A stretch of 64,000 bases of DNA, taken from a virus. How positions within the stretch are numbered: position 1 is the stretch's first letter; each line of letters begins with the position of its first letter. Below, in pieces: positions 16,707 through 25,878 of the stretch. The notes under the pieces are model-generated. The model searched no databases and had not been told where the DNA came from. It was given only the letters and a program-made list of their open reading frames with translations. The position numbers and the translations under genes were made by a program. The stretch spans positions 1-64,000 of the IMG/VR virus record IMGVR_UViG_3300035390_000009; one strand, given 5' to 3'.

Positions 16707-18093
16707 TAAAATAATGTTTATATCAGTTAACAATGGCACTATAAGTACTGTAAGACATGGGGGAACGTATTATATTAAACAACATTTAAAAAATAATGGT
16801 ATTGAAAGTTCATGTGTAGATTATTTCTATTCTATGGCAAATAGATTCAAAGATAAAAATTATACAACATACGTAGCTGAGATGGCTGATATGCCTAGTT
16901 TTGTTAAACTTCTAACTAACTATAAAAAAGGAAAAGATAATTTATTAGATGGGTTAGATGAATTAACCGGGATACAAGAAGAAATTATTAGTCAAATAAA
17001 TAAGAATTTTAAAAAAATAAAAATTACTAATAAATCTATAGTAGGATTTTCAATTAATTATTTAAACTTTTTTGTATGTTCTTATTATGCTTTATTAATT
17101 AAAAAAGAATACCCCGACATAACAATTGTTTTTGGAGGGTATCAAATGACATTAAGTGAAAAGTCTAGAAAATTTGTCATTGGTACTAAAATAGCAGATT
17201 ATGTTGTTACAGGTGATGGGTGCACACCAATGTTAGATATTATAAATGGTAAGTGTTTACAACCAGAAATTCATGGAGAGTTTCTTGATGATTGTCCATG
17301 GCCAGAATATTCTAAATTTAATATTAGATTATCTAGTAATACAGTATCATTATATACTTCAATAGGATGTCCAAATAATTGTAGTTTTTGTGCTAGTAAA
17401 AGAAAATATAAACTATATGATTTAAATAAACTTAAAATATACTTAGATAAAATGCATAAGCTCGGTATAAAGAAAATAGAATTTTGTGATGATAATTTAA
17501 ATGCTACACTTAAAAGAGGCCATGATGTCTCAACATTAATGGAAAATTATAAGTTACCCAAAGGATGGAATTTTTTTGGGCATGTAACTAATATTGATAC
17601 TGATTTGGCAAATCATTTAAAATATTCTGGTTGTTGTAGTATATTTTTAGGAACAGAAGGATTCACTAATACTGTTACTAAATTAATGCACAAAAATCAA
17701 ACTGTAGAGCAATCATTAAATGCAATTGACCTAGTAGCTAGTAGGAAAATTGTAGTTGGGTCAGGTTTAATAATTGGAATGCCTGGCGATACAGAAGAAA
17801 GTGTAAATTATCTTGTTAAAATGTGTGAAAACTTAAAAAATAAATATGGGGAATTTTATAACATAATTCCAACAATTTATAAATGTTACCCTGGATCTGA
17901 AATATATAATTACCCAGAAAGATTTGGAATAACATTAAGTTATTGGGATAAAATTTATGCTGATGAACTTCCTGAAGTTGCAGATTTAATTTTATCTATA
18001 CCAAAAACATTTAATGTAGATAAACTTAGTAGAGAATATGCAATTAAAATTTTAAATATGATAAGAAAAAGATGGCCAACTAAAGGAATTTAA
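16699..18093 (+). CDS. Radical SAM protein with N-terminal cobalamin-binding-like domain
   Basis: 464 residues. Residues about 1-190 have the Rossmann-like layout of B12-binding radical SAM proteins (VGFSINYLNF, VFGGYQMT, ADYVVTGDG), but the DxHxxG histidine motif is not seen. The radical SAM core has Cys224, Cys228, Cys231 (CPNNCSFC), IEFCDDNL, IFLGTEGFTN and IIGMPGDTEES, the standard series of this class. Such enzymes methylate or rearrange unactivated carbons. It closes the island. Confidence 0.88.
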   Translation: MYDKIMFISVNNGTISTVRHGGTYYIKQHLKNNGIESSCVDYFYSMANRFKDKNYTTYVAEMADMPSFVKLLTNYKKGKDNLLDGLDELTGIQEEIISQINKNFKKIKITNKSIVGFSINYLNFFVCSYYALLIKKEYPDITIVFGGYQMTLSEKSRKFVIGTKIADYVVTGDGCTPMLDIINGKCLQPEIHGEFLDDCPWPEYSKFNIRLSSNTVSLYTSIGCPNNCSFCASKRKYKLYDLNKLKIYLDKMHKLGIKKIEFCDDNLNATLKRGHDVSTLMENYKLPKGWNFFGHVTNIDTDLANHLKYSGCCSIFLGTEGFTNTVTKLMHKNQTVEQSLNAIDLVASRKIVVGSGLIIGMPGDTEESVNYLVKMCENLKNKYGEFYNIIPTIYKCYPGSEIYNYPERFGITLSYWDKIYADELPEVADLILSIPKTFNVDKLSREYAIKILNMIRKRWPTKGI

Positions 18094-18289
18094 TTTAAAT
18101 AATTTAGATGAAACAAAATATATCTGAAATTTATACTAATAAAATAATATTATTAAAAGTTAAAAATATATTAAAAGGTATATATTAAAAGAAACTATCA
18201 TAATATAAAATTGGTTGTTTAATCTAGTAAAAATATTAGAACATATATTAAATACTATTTACTTTTTATAAGATTTTGGGAGTCAGCAT
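18094..18289. other. Intergenic stretch with a possible late promoter
   Basis: A/T-rich, no supported gene (a 26-codon ORF at 18109-18189 has no good ribosome binding site). AGAACATATATTAAATA at about 18236-18255 resembles the AGAACATATTATAAATA element seen elsewhere, followed 35 bases later by TTGGGAG and the start at 18290. It probably restarts late transcription after the island. Confidence 0.4.
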
Positions 18290-18583
18290 ATGTCACACAT
18301 TTCACACAAAAAAGCTCAGTTGTTTTTAGAAGGTTTACACAGCAATGTAACTAGTCAAACATTTGAAATGTTACAAGGTTTAATTGAGGTGCTCGAATCT
18401 AAAAACGACCCGGATCCCGCTGAAATTAGATTGGTAGATAGTATCTATAGTTTTGTAGAAAAATTGAATATTTTAGAAAGTAACATTTCTAATTATTCAA
18501 AAAAGAATAGTGAGGATGCTGGATCAAAGTTAAATTCTTTGTATGAAAATATTTCTTACAATGGTAGTATATATAGGGATTAA
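18290..18583 (+). CDS. Small acidic/helical hypothetical protein
   Basis: 97 residues, preceded by TTTGGGAGTCAGCAT. Helical (GLIEVLESK, VEKLNILESNISNYSK), no membrane segment, no recognised family. It is 3 bp from the papain-like protease and probably in the same operon. Confidence 0.7.
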   Translation: MSHISHKKAQLFLEGLHSNVTSQTFEMLQGLIEVLESKNDPDPAEIRLVDSIYSFVEKLNILESNISNYSKKNSEDAGSKLNSLYENISYNGSIYRD

Positions 18584-18586
18584 ATT

Positions 18587-19627
18587 ATGAAAACAATACA
18601 TATAAAACAAAAAGGGTTTCTTGTACAAGTTGGAAATAAAGTTGTTAGAACTCCTTTGATTATTAAATGTGATCCAGAACAAGAAGCTTTGATATTACAA
18701 GAAATTGAAAAATATAATATTGTATATTATGAAATTGATGAAGGTGTTGCAAAAATGCCTAAATTAATTGTACCAACAAAATCTACTGCATCATCAAAAA
18801 AGGTTTCAGGTACTTTATTAAAAAAGTATATTTTAAATTATAAGAAAGATAACGAAGATCTAAAAGATCATAAACCGTTAAAACTTTCAACACCATTGTT
18901 AGAAAAAATTCAGGCAACTACTAATGTGATAGATTATACCTTAGAAATGAGTGAAGTTAAAAACCAGGGAAGTCTTGGTTCATGTGTTGGATTTGCTGTT
19001 GTTTCAATGAAAGAATGGCAGGAACAACAAGAGCACCTAGAAGAATTAGAAGAAGGTAAATCTTATAAGAGAGCTAAAAAACATTACGACTTGTCTGAGC
19101 AATGGTTATATTATAAATGTAAAGAAATAGATTATTGGCCAGGTGAAGAAGGAACCTCAATTAGATTTGCTATGAAAATATTAAATCAAGTTGGAGTCCC
19201 ATGTGAAAAAGCATGGCCATATAATGCTAGTTATGTAGGAAAACCAAAACGATGGGCAAATTTAGTTTCTAAATGGGCCCTTGGTGGAGAGTATATTAGA
19301 TTAGAAACTCCAGAAGATATAATTAATTCTCTTGGGACTAATGGACCTTTACCAATTGGTGTTGGAGTATTTTTGGAAATGTTTTATACCACAAGTAATG
19401 GTATTGTTGCATATCCAAATGATCCTGATACTTGTTATGGAGGTCATGCTATTTGTTTAGTAGGATGGAATCCTAAAACCCAAATGTTTAAATTCAAAAA
19501 TTCTTGGGGAATTAGTTGGGGAGAAAATGGTTATGGGTATTTACCATATAATTATATTAAAGATTTCTGCTGGGACTCATGGGAAATTAAAGACCTTAGT
19601 GTGACCAAGGAAATGTTAAAGGGGTAA
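18587..19627 (+). CDS. Papain-like (C1A) cysteine peptidase
   Basis: 346 residues with about 105 residues of N-terminal extension. The catalytic set is clear: Gln127 and Cys133 in NQGSLGSCVGFA, His287 in GGHAICLVGW and Asn305 in FKNSWGISWGENGYG. The mature-domain arrangement fits C1A proteases. No signal peptide, so it may act in the virion or the cytoplasm, for example in processing of structural proteins or as a tail-associated hydrolase; both are inference. It neighbours an M15 peptidase and a membrane protein. Confidence 0.87.
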   Translation: MKTIHIKQKGFLVQVGNKVVRTPLIIKCDPEQEALILQEIEKYNIVYYEIDEGVAKMPKLIVPTKSTASSKKVSGTLLKKYILNYKKDNEDLKDHKPLKLSTPLLEKIQATTNVIDYTLEMSEVKNQGSLGSCVGFAVVSMKEWQEQQEHLEELEEGKSYKRAKKHYDLSEQWLYYKCKEIDYWPGEEGTSIRFAMKILNQVGVPCEKAWPYNASYVGKPKRWANLVSKWALGGEYIRLETPEDIINSLGTNGPLPIGVGVFLEMFYTTSNGIVAYPNDPDTCYGGHAICLVGWNPKTQMFKFKNSWGISWGENGYGYLPYNYIKDFCWDSWEIKDLSVTKEMLKG

Positions 19628-19628
19628 A

Positions 19629-20021
19629 ATGATTATATGGTTAACTGGCAACAGTGGTTCAGGAAAAACTACTGTTGCTTATACTATAAAAAATATTTTT
19701 TTTAATTGGATAGTATTAGATGGTGATGAAATGAGACATTCTATTTCAAGAGATTTAGGATTATCAAAAAACGACCGAATAAAAAATAATATTATAATTG
19801 CTAGATTAGCTAATATTTTACATAAACAAGGTTTCAATATAATTATATCATCTATTGCTCCATTTCAATGCGGTAGAGAATTGGTAAATAAAATAATTAA
19901 TTGTATTTGGATATATATAGAAGGAGGAAAAACCGGATATAAATATCCATATGAAATACCTGATTGTATAAGATTTAATTCTATACAACAATTGCAAGAT
20001 ATTATTAAGGAGAATTTATGA
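19629..20021 (+). CDS. cysC: Compact adenylylsulfate (APS) kinase
   Basis: 130 residues against about 175-200 for CysC. WLTGNSGSGKTTVAY (4-18) is the P-loop; VLDGDEMRHSISRDLGLSKNDRIKNN is the near-diagnostic APS kinase segment; IARLANILHKQGFNIIISSIAPF follows. After CIWIYIEGG the usual lid of about 40 residues is missing, but TGYKYPYEIPD recalls the TG...PYE.P C-terminal stretch. It would phosphorylate APS to PAPS, the donor for the sulfotransferases at 8681 and 10233. It overlaps the next gene by 4 bp. Activity without the lid is not certain. Confidence 0.83.
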   Translation: MIIWLTGNSGSGKTTVAYTIKNIFFNWIVLDGDEMRHSISRDLGLSKNDRIKNNIIIARLANILHKQGFNIIISSIAPFQCGRELVNKIINCIWIYIEGGKTGYKYPYEIPDCIRFNSIQQLQDIIKENL

Positions 20022-20509
20022 TGTTAAGAAACTTAAATGCTAAATTACCTATGGCACCAAATTTTAGATATAAAGAATTTATCAGATCTGCTACTGCATT
20101 AAGATTAGGCATCAGAAATGTTCCCAGTGAATCAGAATGGCAGTCTATTGAAAGAGTAGCAGGTAATATTATACAACCGGTTAGAGATCAATTTGGTCCT
20201 ATTAGAATTACATCTGGTTATCGAAGTGTTGAATTATGTTTAAAAGTTGGAAGCTCTCCAAGATCAAATCATGTTAGGGGAGAGGCAGTTGATTTTGAAC
20301 CTGTTAGTTCAAAAATTAAATTGATAGATATTGTTAAATGGATACATATGAATTTAGAATATAGAGAATTAATAGCCGAATATTTTCCTGATGGATGGAT
20401 TCATGTTGCTTATCGTTTACATAAAAATGTTAGAAAATTAAAACTAAAAGATTCTCAGCATAGTTACTCAGTTGTTTCTATGCCATATATTTTAAATATT
20501 TACGGGTAA
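20018..20509 (+). CDS. M15-family peptidase (D-Ala-D-Ala carboxypeptidase / endolysin-like)
   Basis: 163 residues. ITSGYRS (64-70), SNHVRGEAVDFE with zinc ligands His85 and Asp92, and DGWIHVAY with His129 give the peptidase M15_3 pattern. It probably cuts peptidoglycan cross-links as a lysin or virion-borne hydrolase. It is followed at 20527 by a single-membrane-segment protein. Confidence 0.83.
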   Translation: MMLRNLNAKLPMAPNFRYKEFIRSATALRLGIRNVPSESEWQSIERVAGNIIQPVRDQFGPIRITSGYRSVELCLKVGSSPRSNHVRGEAVDFEPVSSKIKLIDIVKWIHMNLEYRELIAEYFPDGWIHVAYRLHKNVRKLKLKDSQHSYSVVSMPYILNIYG

Positions 20510-20526
20510 ATCAAAGGACTTATATC

Positions 20527-20949
20527 ATGGGAGAAATTCTAAGCAAAGAAGATGTATTCTTAATGATGAAATCTTATGAGAACAATGTTAAATATAATAC
20601 TCAACTTTATGATAGACAAGAAGTATTAGTTAAAGAACAATCGAAAGTAATTGATAATTTAAAGATTATTACAATAGAACAACAAAAAGTTAATTCACAA
20701 TTAGAAATATTAATTAAAACTATAACAGATAACAACATACTGTGCAACTCAGGTGTTTCAGATATTAGTAAATCAATAATGGATAGTCATATTAATAATG
20801 TAAAAGAACACGGTAGATTAAAATATCATTTGATAGGGATTTCTGGTGGTCTCATGGTAGTTATTATTGCTCTTATTACTGCCCTAGAAAAAATTTGGTC
20901 TAAAAGCGACATTATTGATGCCGTCGCAAAATATATAGGGCTATCATAA
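20527..20949 (+). CDS. Coiled-coil protein with one membrane segment
   Basis: 140 residues. Long N-terminal helix (coiled coil, 1-100), then LIGISGGLMVVIIALITAL as a membrane segment near 108-126, and a short tail. This layout, next to the M15 peptidase, could fit a lysis accessory protein, but no holin signature is present. AAAGGACTTATATC precedes the start. Confidence 0.6.
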   Translation: MGEILSKEDVFLMMKSYENNVKYNTQLYDRQEVLVKEQSKVIDNLKIITIEQQKVNSQLEILIKTITDNNILCNSGVSDISKSIMDSHINNVKEHGRLKYHLIGISGGLMVVIIALITALEKIWSKSDIIDAVAKYIGLS

Positions 20950-20984
20950 CTATTAAGCGAAAATTTATTTATAGGAGTAATAAG

Positions 20985-21863
20985 ATGAGTAATGACCCTA
21001 CTAAACAAATAATTTTTATAATTGACGATGATAAAAATATAACAAAATTGTTAGATGAATATATTAATAAAAAACTATCTGATATTAATGTTTATACATT
21101 TAACACATGTGCTAGTATGCTTGATCATCCATTAATTAAGGAATGTAGTTTATTTATTATTGATATTGAGTTAGATGCTAATGCAAAGGGTAATGAAGTC
21201 GCTAACGAATTATTTAAAAATAAATTTAATAAGCCTTATTTATTTATGTCTGGAAAAACATATGATTTTGAATGCTTTCAACAATATGATTATACATATG
21301 ATTTTATTAAAAAACCTTTAGACTTAAATAAATTGATGAACAGAATATCAGTTTTATTAAAGGTTAGTGATACTTATAGATTGCATGAAATGGAAGAAAA
21401 AAAATTAAAATTTAGTTTGAAAGAAGTATTTGATTATACAAATATTTATATGGTTATTTTAGATGATAAAATGAATATTAAAACTTGTAGTTTTAAATTA
21501 GCTAAAGACCTAGAATATAATAATTATAAAGATATTATTGGAATGTCATGGACTGAATTTATAAGAAAAGAAGATCTTAAAAATATAGAAATAGTTCACA
21601 CTAATATAGTTCAGGATACAGAAAAATATCAAAAATCCTTGAGAGAACTTACCAGCACATTATTAACAAAATCAGGAAAAACAATTTCAGTTAAATGGTT
21701 TAATTCAAGAATAAAAAATGGACATGTTTCAACATTTAGTATTGGCATTCCATATAATAGAAAAGTAACTGTTGACGATGAAGTTGATTCTATTAGAGCA
21801 TATTGGAAACATGTTCTTGACAAAGATGAAACCACTTTAAGAGCTTTAAAAACTTTATCATAA
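20985..21863 (+). CDS. Receiver domain plus PAS domain protein
   Basis: 292 residues. Residues 8-120 are a response-regulator receiver: acidic pocket Asp14-Asp15-Asp16 (FIIDDDKN), phosphoacceptor Asp60 in LFIIDIEL, Ser89 in FMSGK, and Lys109-Pro110 in FIKKPL. Residues about 145-250 read as a PAS fold (YMVILDDKMNIKTCS, DIIGMSWTEFI, GHVSTFSIGI). No histidine kinase or DNA-binding output is attached. Presence in a phage fibre region is unusual. It may sense or titrate a host two-component signal. GGAG at 20973 supports the start. Confidence 0.82.
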   Translation: MSNDPTKQIIFIIDDDKNITKLLDEYINKKLSDINVYTFNTCASMLDHPLIKECSLFIIDIELDANAKGNEVANELFKNKFNKPYLFMSGKTYDFECFQQYDYTYDFIKKPLDLNKLMNRISVLLKVSDTYRLHEMEEKKLKFSLKEVFDYTNIYMVILDDKMNIKTCSFKLAKDLEYNNYKDIIGMSWTEFIRKEDLKNIEIVHTNIVQDTEKYQKSLRELTSTLLTKSGKTISVKWFNSRIKNGHVSTFSIGIPYNRKVTVDDEVDSIRAYWKHVLDKDETTLRALKTLS

Positions 21864-21873
21864 AGGATAATAA

Positions 21874-22326
21874 ATGTTACGAGATATTATAAGACCTGGT
21901 ACTCCTTTAATACAAAATGTTGATGGGATTCTTATGTTTGAAGATAGTACCCGAAATAAGGTTTTAAGTGTTACTAGAGAAAATTTATCTTTTGGAATTG
22001 ATCACAGAAACATATCTGGTAAAAGATGGTTAAAAACTTCGGGTAATGTTGTATCATCATTGGTAGGATATAAAATTCCGAGAGATGCAACAATAACCTC
22101 TATAACAATAGAAACACAAAATATAGTAACTGATGCTAGATTCAATATAAGAAAAAATAATTCAATATCAAATATACATACTACTAATCTACTATTAGAA
22201 TCTGAAATAATAGAAGATAACTTAAACTATAATATAAACAAAGGTGATTATTTACAATTGTATCTATGGGTTGTATCTGGAAATGTTGATTATCCAGTAG
22301 TAACTGTAGAACTAGCTTGGAGATAA
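21874..22326 (+). CDS. Fibre distal-domain protein
   Basis: 150 residues. DGILMFEDSTRNKVLSVTRENLSFG, RDATITSITIETQ, ARFNIRKN and a closing VTVELAWR correspond to the last 130 residues of the 22349 protein (DGILCIYDATRSKWLSVQRQFLVFG, TFNIRRN, VVIEIAWRL). The domain therefore exists both alone and as the C-terminal head of a larger fibre, which suggests module shuffling. Confidence 0.65.
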   Translation: MLRDIIRPGTPLIQNVDGILMFEDSTRNKVLSVTRENLSFGIDHRNISGKRWLKTSGNVVSSLVGYKIPRDATITSITIETQNIVTDARFNIRKNNSISNIHTTNLLLESEIIEDNLNYNINKGDYLQLYLWVVSGNVDYPVVTVELAWR

Positions 22327-22348
22327 TCTATAATTAGGAGATATAAAT

Positions 22349-23794
22349 ATGTCTGTAATGTGGGATGTAATAATTAATAATAATTCTGGGTCAATCGTAA
22401 CAGTAGAAGATTTAGGAATTGAACTTTCTAATGGAGATACTGTAAATTTTAGTCAACAATTTGATTTTGAAGAAATTGCAGGATCTGATGATCTTAGAAG
22501 TTTAGTATCTTCAGCAGATTTGAGAGTACAAGATCCTTATGATCTCCCAAACTACTGTAGTCCAGCTAATGGAGTTTTATTTCTTAGATTAGATCATCTT
22601 TATAATCTAAAGAAAAATCATTATACTATTGATGATTTAGAAACAGCTAATAGTGGAGTTGCAATTGACTGGACTAACATCACTAATGCACCTTCTTTTG
22701 GTTCCGTTAACTGGAGTGCTCCAATTATTGCAAGAGTAACAGCTATTGGTTCTGGTAAACCAGCTGCTCCTGTAATTGGTGATATGTGTGTTGATACAGA
22801 TGATAGCCCAGATAAGCTATATAAATATAATGGGACTGCTTGGGTAGATCTTGGTGTAGTTCCAGATGCAGGAAGAGTAATTGATTTATCATCAGCAACT
22901 GAAAATGTTAAATATTTTACTGCTGCTGGCGAAACATGGACTGATAATGGCGAGGCACCTGATAATACTGCGGCAATGGTTAATGACGATGGTGATGGTA
23001 ATCCAGCTCAGTATATTTATGAAACTACTGCTGATGTATGGATGAAAATTGCTGATGTTGATTTTGCATCACATTTTGATGGTGGTTCTAGTAAACATGA
23101 TGCATCTGAAATTGATGTGGAAAATACTTATACTAATATACCTGGAACGCCAACTGATCTAGAAACAACTGTTGGAGCTATTGATACACTTTTAGGAACT
23201 ATTAGCAGTGCTGTAGATGATACTACTTTAGATGGTGCTTATGATCAAGGTGGTGCTGGTGCTGGTAGACTTATAAATGCTACTGATGGTACAGTTAAAA
23301 TTGATAGAGGTGCTGCTACATCTGGATCATTTGAAATTGTTCCAAAATCTAACTTGCCTACTACTGGTCTTTCTGATGGTCAGATTGATATTAAAGATGG
23401 TATTCTTTGTATCTATGATGCAACTAGATCTAAATGGTTATCAGTCCAGAGACAATTCTTAGTATTTGGTAGAAAAGTTACTACTAGGAATCAGTATCTT
23501 GGTTTCTTTGGTTCAAGACTTGTTTCTAATAGTTCTGGCCTTAGATTAGCAAGAGCAGCTACTATTGTTTCTATTGCTGGTCAATTAGATGCATCAGGAA
23601 CATGTACTTTTAATATAAGAAGAAATGATGTTGCAACTAATGTAGAAAGTTTAACTGTTAGCGCATCTGTTGGTAATGAAGACATTTCTAAAAACACTGA
23701 TCTAAACGGTGGTGATTATATTCAATGTCAATTAGGAGCAACCGTAGCAGTAGAAGACCCAATGGTTGTTATAGAGATCGCCTGGAGATTATAA
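22349..23794 (+). CDS. Tail fibre protein with shared N-terminal anchor
   Basis: 481 residues. N-terminal 70 residues (VTVEDLGIELSNGDTVNFSQQFDFEEIAGSDDL) recur in 23798 (IFIDDLGISV..LFDFEDISGSDDL) and 26211 (IKDMGYSI..SKSDDL), so this looks like a virion attachment domain. The middle is Gly/Asp/Thr-rich with KYNGTAWVDLG-type fibre repeats. The C-terminal head matches the 21874 protein. Ribosome binding site TTAGGAGATATAAAT. Confidence 0.75.
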   Translation: MSVMWDVIINNNSGSIVTVEDLGIELSNGDTVNFSQQFDFEEIAGSDDLRSLVSSADLRVQDPYDLPNYCSPANGVLFLRLDHLYNLKKNHYTIDDLETANSGVAIDWTNITNAPSFGSVNWSAPIIARVTAIGSGKPAAPVIGDMCVDTDDSPDKLYKYNGTAWVDLGVVPDAGRVIDLSSATENVKYFTAAGETWTDNGEAPDNTAAMVNDDGDGNPAQYIYETTADVWMKIADVDFASHFDGGSSKHDASEIDVENTYTNIPGTPTDLETTVGAIDTLLGTISSAVDDTTLDGAYDQGGAGAGRLINATDGTVKIDRGAATSGSFEIVPKSNLPTTGLSDGQIDIKDGILCIYDATRSKWLSVQRQFLVFGRKVTTRNQYLGFFGSRLVSNSSGLRLARAATIVSIAGQLDASGTCTFNIRRNDVATNVESLTVSASVGNEDISKNTDLNGGDYIQCQLGATVAVEDPMVVIEIAWRL

Positions 23795-23797
23795 TAA

Positions 23798-25876
23798 ATG
23801 GCAATAGTAATTGTTAAAAATACTACAGGGTTGTCTATTTTTATAGACGACCTTGGTATTAGTGTAGATGGTTCTGGACAATTAAATCTATCAGAGTTGT
23901 TTGATTTTGAAGATATAAGCGGCTCTGATGATTTAAAAATTCTTGTTGAGAATGGATCGCTGACAGTAAATGATGATACAATTGATTTATCTATACAAGA
24001 TGGTTTAAATCATATATATCATCAAACTGTTTATGAAGATTCATTTGAAGACGGTGGTGGTGTTTCTCTATTAGCTAAGCAATTACATAGTGTACAAATA
24101 AGAAGAACCACAGATTTGTCTTTATCCACATCATGGCAGGATATTTATTTTGATACTACTGATATTGAAAATAATAATGAGATTATAGAACATAGTAATA
24201 TAGATAAAGACAGAATATTAATTAAAGATTCTGGATATTATTTAATTCATTATTCTTTTCAAGCAAGATCTTTTGATGCAACCAGAAATTGTTTATCAAG
24301 AATAAGAGTTAATGATTCTACAACAATAGAAGGTAGTTCTATTTTACAAAATTTATATAGAAGTGAAACACATCAACAAGTATCAACAATTGTTAAATAT
24401 TTATCCAATGGTGATTTTATATCATTACAAATTTCAGCAGGTTCAACTCCAATTGAAACATATTCTGATTATATATTTGTTGCTATTAAGTTAGAAGGTA
24501 TTCGTGGAGCACAAGGTGAACAAGGAATACCTGGTAGTGTATTAGGAGTTTTAGAATTACCGGCAATACAGATAAGAAAAACAACTAATATTACTGAGAT
24601 ACCTTTATCTTGGACTAATATAACTTTTGACACAACTGACTTTGAACCAACTCCTACTAAAATAGAACATAACAATATAAATACAGATAGAATTGAAATA
24701 AAAGAGAATGGAAATTATTTTATAACTTATTCTTGTGAGATTGATGATGAATCATATACAAGATTAAGAATTAATAATTCCCAAACAATTTCTGGTAGTG
24801 AAGAGCATGTAGGAAGTGATGATTCAGCTGGTATGTTTCCAGTAAGTTTGCATCAATCTTGCATTACTTATCTAAACTCTGGAGATTTTATAACATTTCA
24901 AATGTATGCATCATCTAATTCTGAAGAAGTTTATGCTCCAATAGTTATAACAGTTCATAAATTAGATGGAATTAAAGGAGATACTGGTATTCAAGGTATT
25001 CAAGGTATTCAAGGTATTCAAGGACCTCCAGGCGAAGCTTCTAGTATTACTTCTTCTGGTGATTTAGACGAAGCTAAAGTTACTGACATTGAAAATAATT
25101 CCGGAGCATCACCTACTGAATTATATTTCTATTTAGTACAGCTTGATTCAAGATCAAATCAATCTTCTCCAATAGGTATTAGTGGAGATATGTCAACTCA
25201 TGTAGTATTATATGATGGAACCAGTTGGTCTGATATTGGAGCATTTGTAGGTATTAAAGGAGATACCGGAAGCACTGGTCTTACTGGTCTTCCTGGAGAA
25301 GATGGGGTCGACGGAAACTCAGTAAAAATTCAATCTAATAATTCTGATATAATGACCAATGTAGCAACTATTAATTTTGAAGGTGATATTTCTGTTACTA
25401 CAGATCCAGGATCTAAAGTTAATGTAAATATAGGTTCAACTAAAATATGTCAGGTATATGATAGTTATGGTGGAACTAGTATCAATAATTCTACTCCAGT
25501 TGCATTACCATTTAATCAACAAATGATAAAAGATAGTATATATACTCATTATACTTCATATTATAATACTAGAATATATGTTAATTTATCAGGTTATTAT
25601 AAAATTACATATTCTATTTCTTGGGATGCAAATGAGAAAAGAAATATTCATAGTTATATTAGAAAAGACGGAACAACAAAAGTAATATTATCAGATTCAT
25701 ATGGTGATACAGGCGATAAAGCAAATGGCTTTGAAACTACTAATGCTACATTTATTTCTCCATTAACAAATGGTACTTATATTGAATTAATGTCAGAACG
25801 AGTTGGAAAGAGTGGTGATGTATACGCATTAGCAAATCAAAGTTGGATCATACTTGAATATATTAGAGAGGTTTAA
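23798..25876 (+). CDS. Collagen-like fibre with three C1q/TNF-like jelly-roll domains
   Basis: 692 residues. After the shared N-terminal anchor there are three jelly-roll copies (SWQDIYFDTTD...YYLIHYSFQA; SWTNITFDTTDFEP...YFITYSCE; TPVALPFNQQ...YYKITYSISW), separated by Gly-X-Y stretches such as GEQGIPG, the triple GIQGIQ run and TGSTGLTGLPG. Collagen-like G-X-Y with C1q-type heads indicates a trimeric fibre, plausibly a receptor-binding protein. Confidence 0.85.
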   Translation: MAIVIVKNTTGLSIFIDDLGISVDGSGQLNLSELFDFEDISGSDDLKILVENGSLTVNDDTIDLSIQDGLNHIYHQTVYEDSFEDGGGVSLLAKQLHSVQIRRTTDLSLSTSWQDIYFDTTDIENNNEIIEHSNIDKDRILIKDSGYYLIHYSFQARSFDATRNCLSRIRVNDSTTIEGSSILQNLYRSETHQQVSTIVKYLSNGDFISLQISAGSTPIETYSDYIFVAIKLEGIRGAQGEQGIPGSVLGVLELPAIQIRKTTNITEIPLSWTNITFDTTDFEPTPTKIEHNNINTDRIEIKENGNYFITYSCEIDDESYTRLRINNSQTISGSEEHVGSDDSAGMFPVSLHQSCITYLNSGDFITFQMYASSNSEEVYAPIVITVHKLDGIKGDTGIQGIQGIQGIQGPPGEASSITSSGDLDEAKVTDIENNSGASPTELYFYLVQLDSRSNQSSPIGISGDMSTHVVLYDGTSWSDIGAFVGIKGDTGSTGLTGLPGEDGVDGNSVKIQSNNSDIMTNVATINFEGDISVTTDPGSKVNVNIGSTKICQVYDSYGGTSINNSTPVALPFNQQMIKDSIYTHYTSYYNTRIYVNLSGYYKITYSISWDANEKRNIHSYIRKDGTTKVILSDSYGDTGDKANGFETTNATFISPLTNGTYIELMSERVGKSGDVYALANQSWIILEYIREV

Positions 25877-25878
25877 TT

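Noticed and set aside
18109-18189. 26-codon ORF in the gap after the island
   Set aside because: No ribosome binding site and strongly A/T-biased translation; could be chance.
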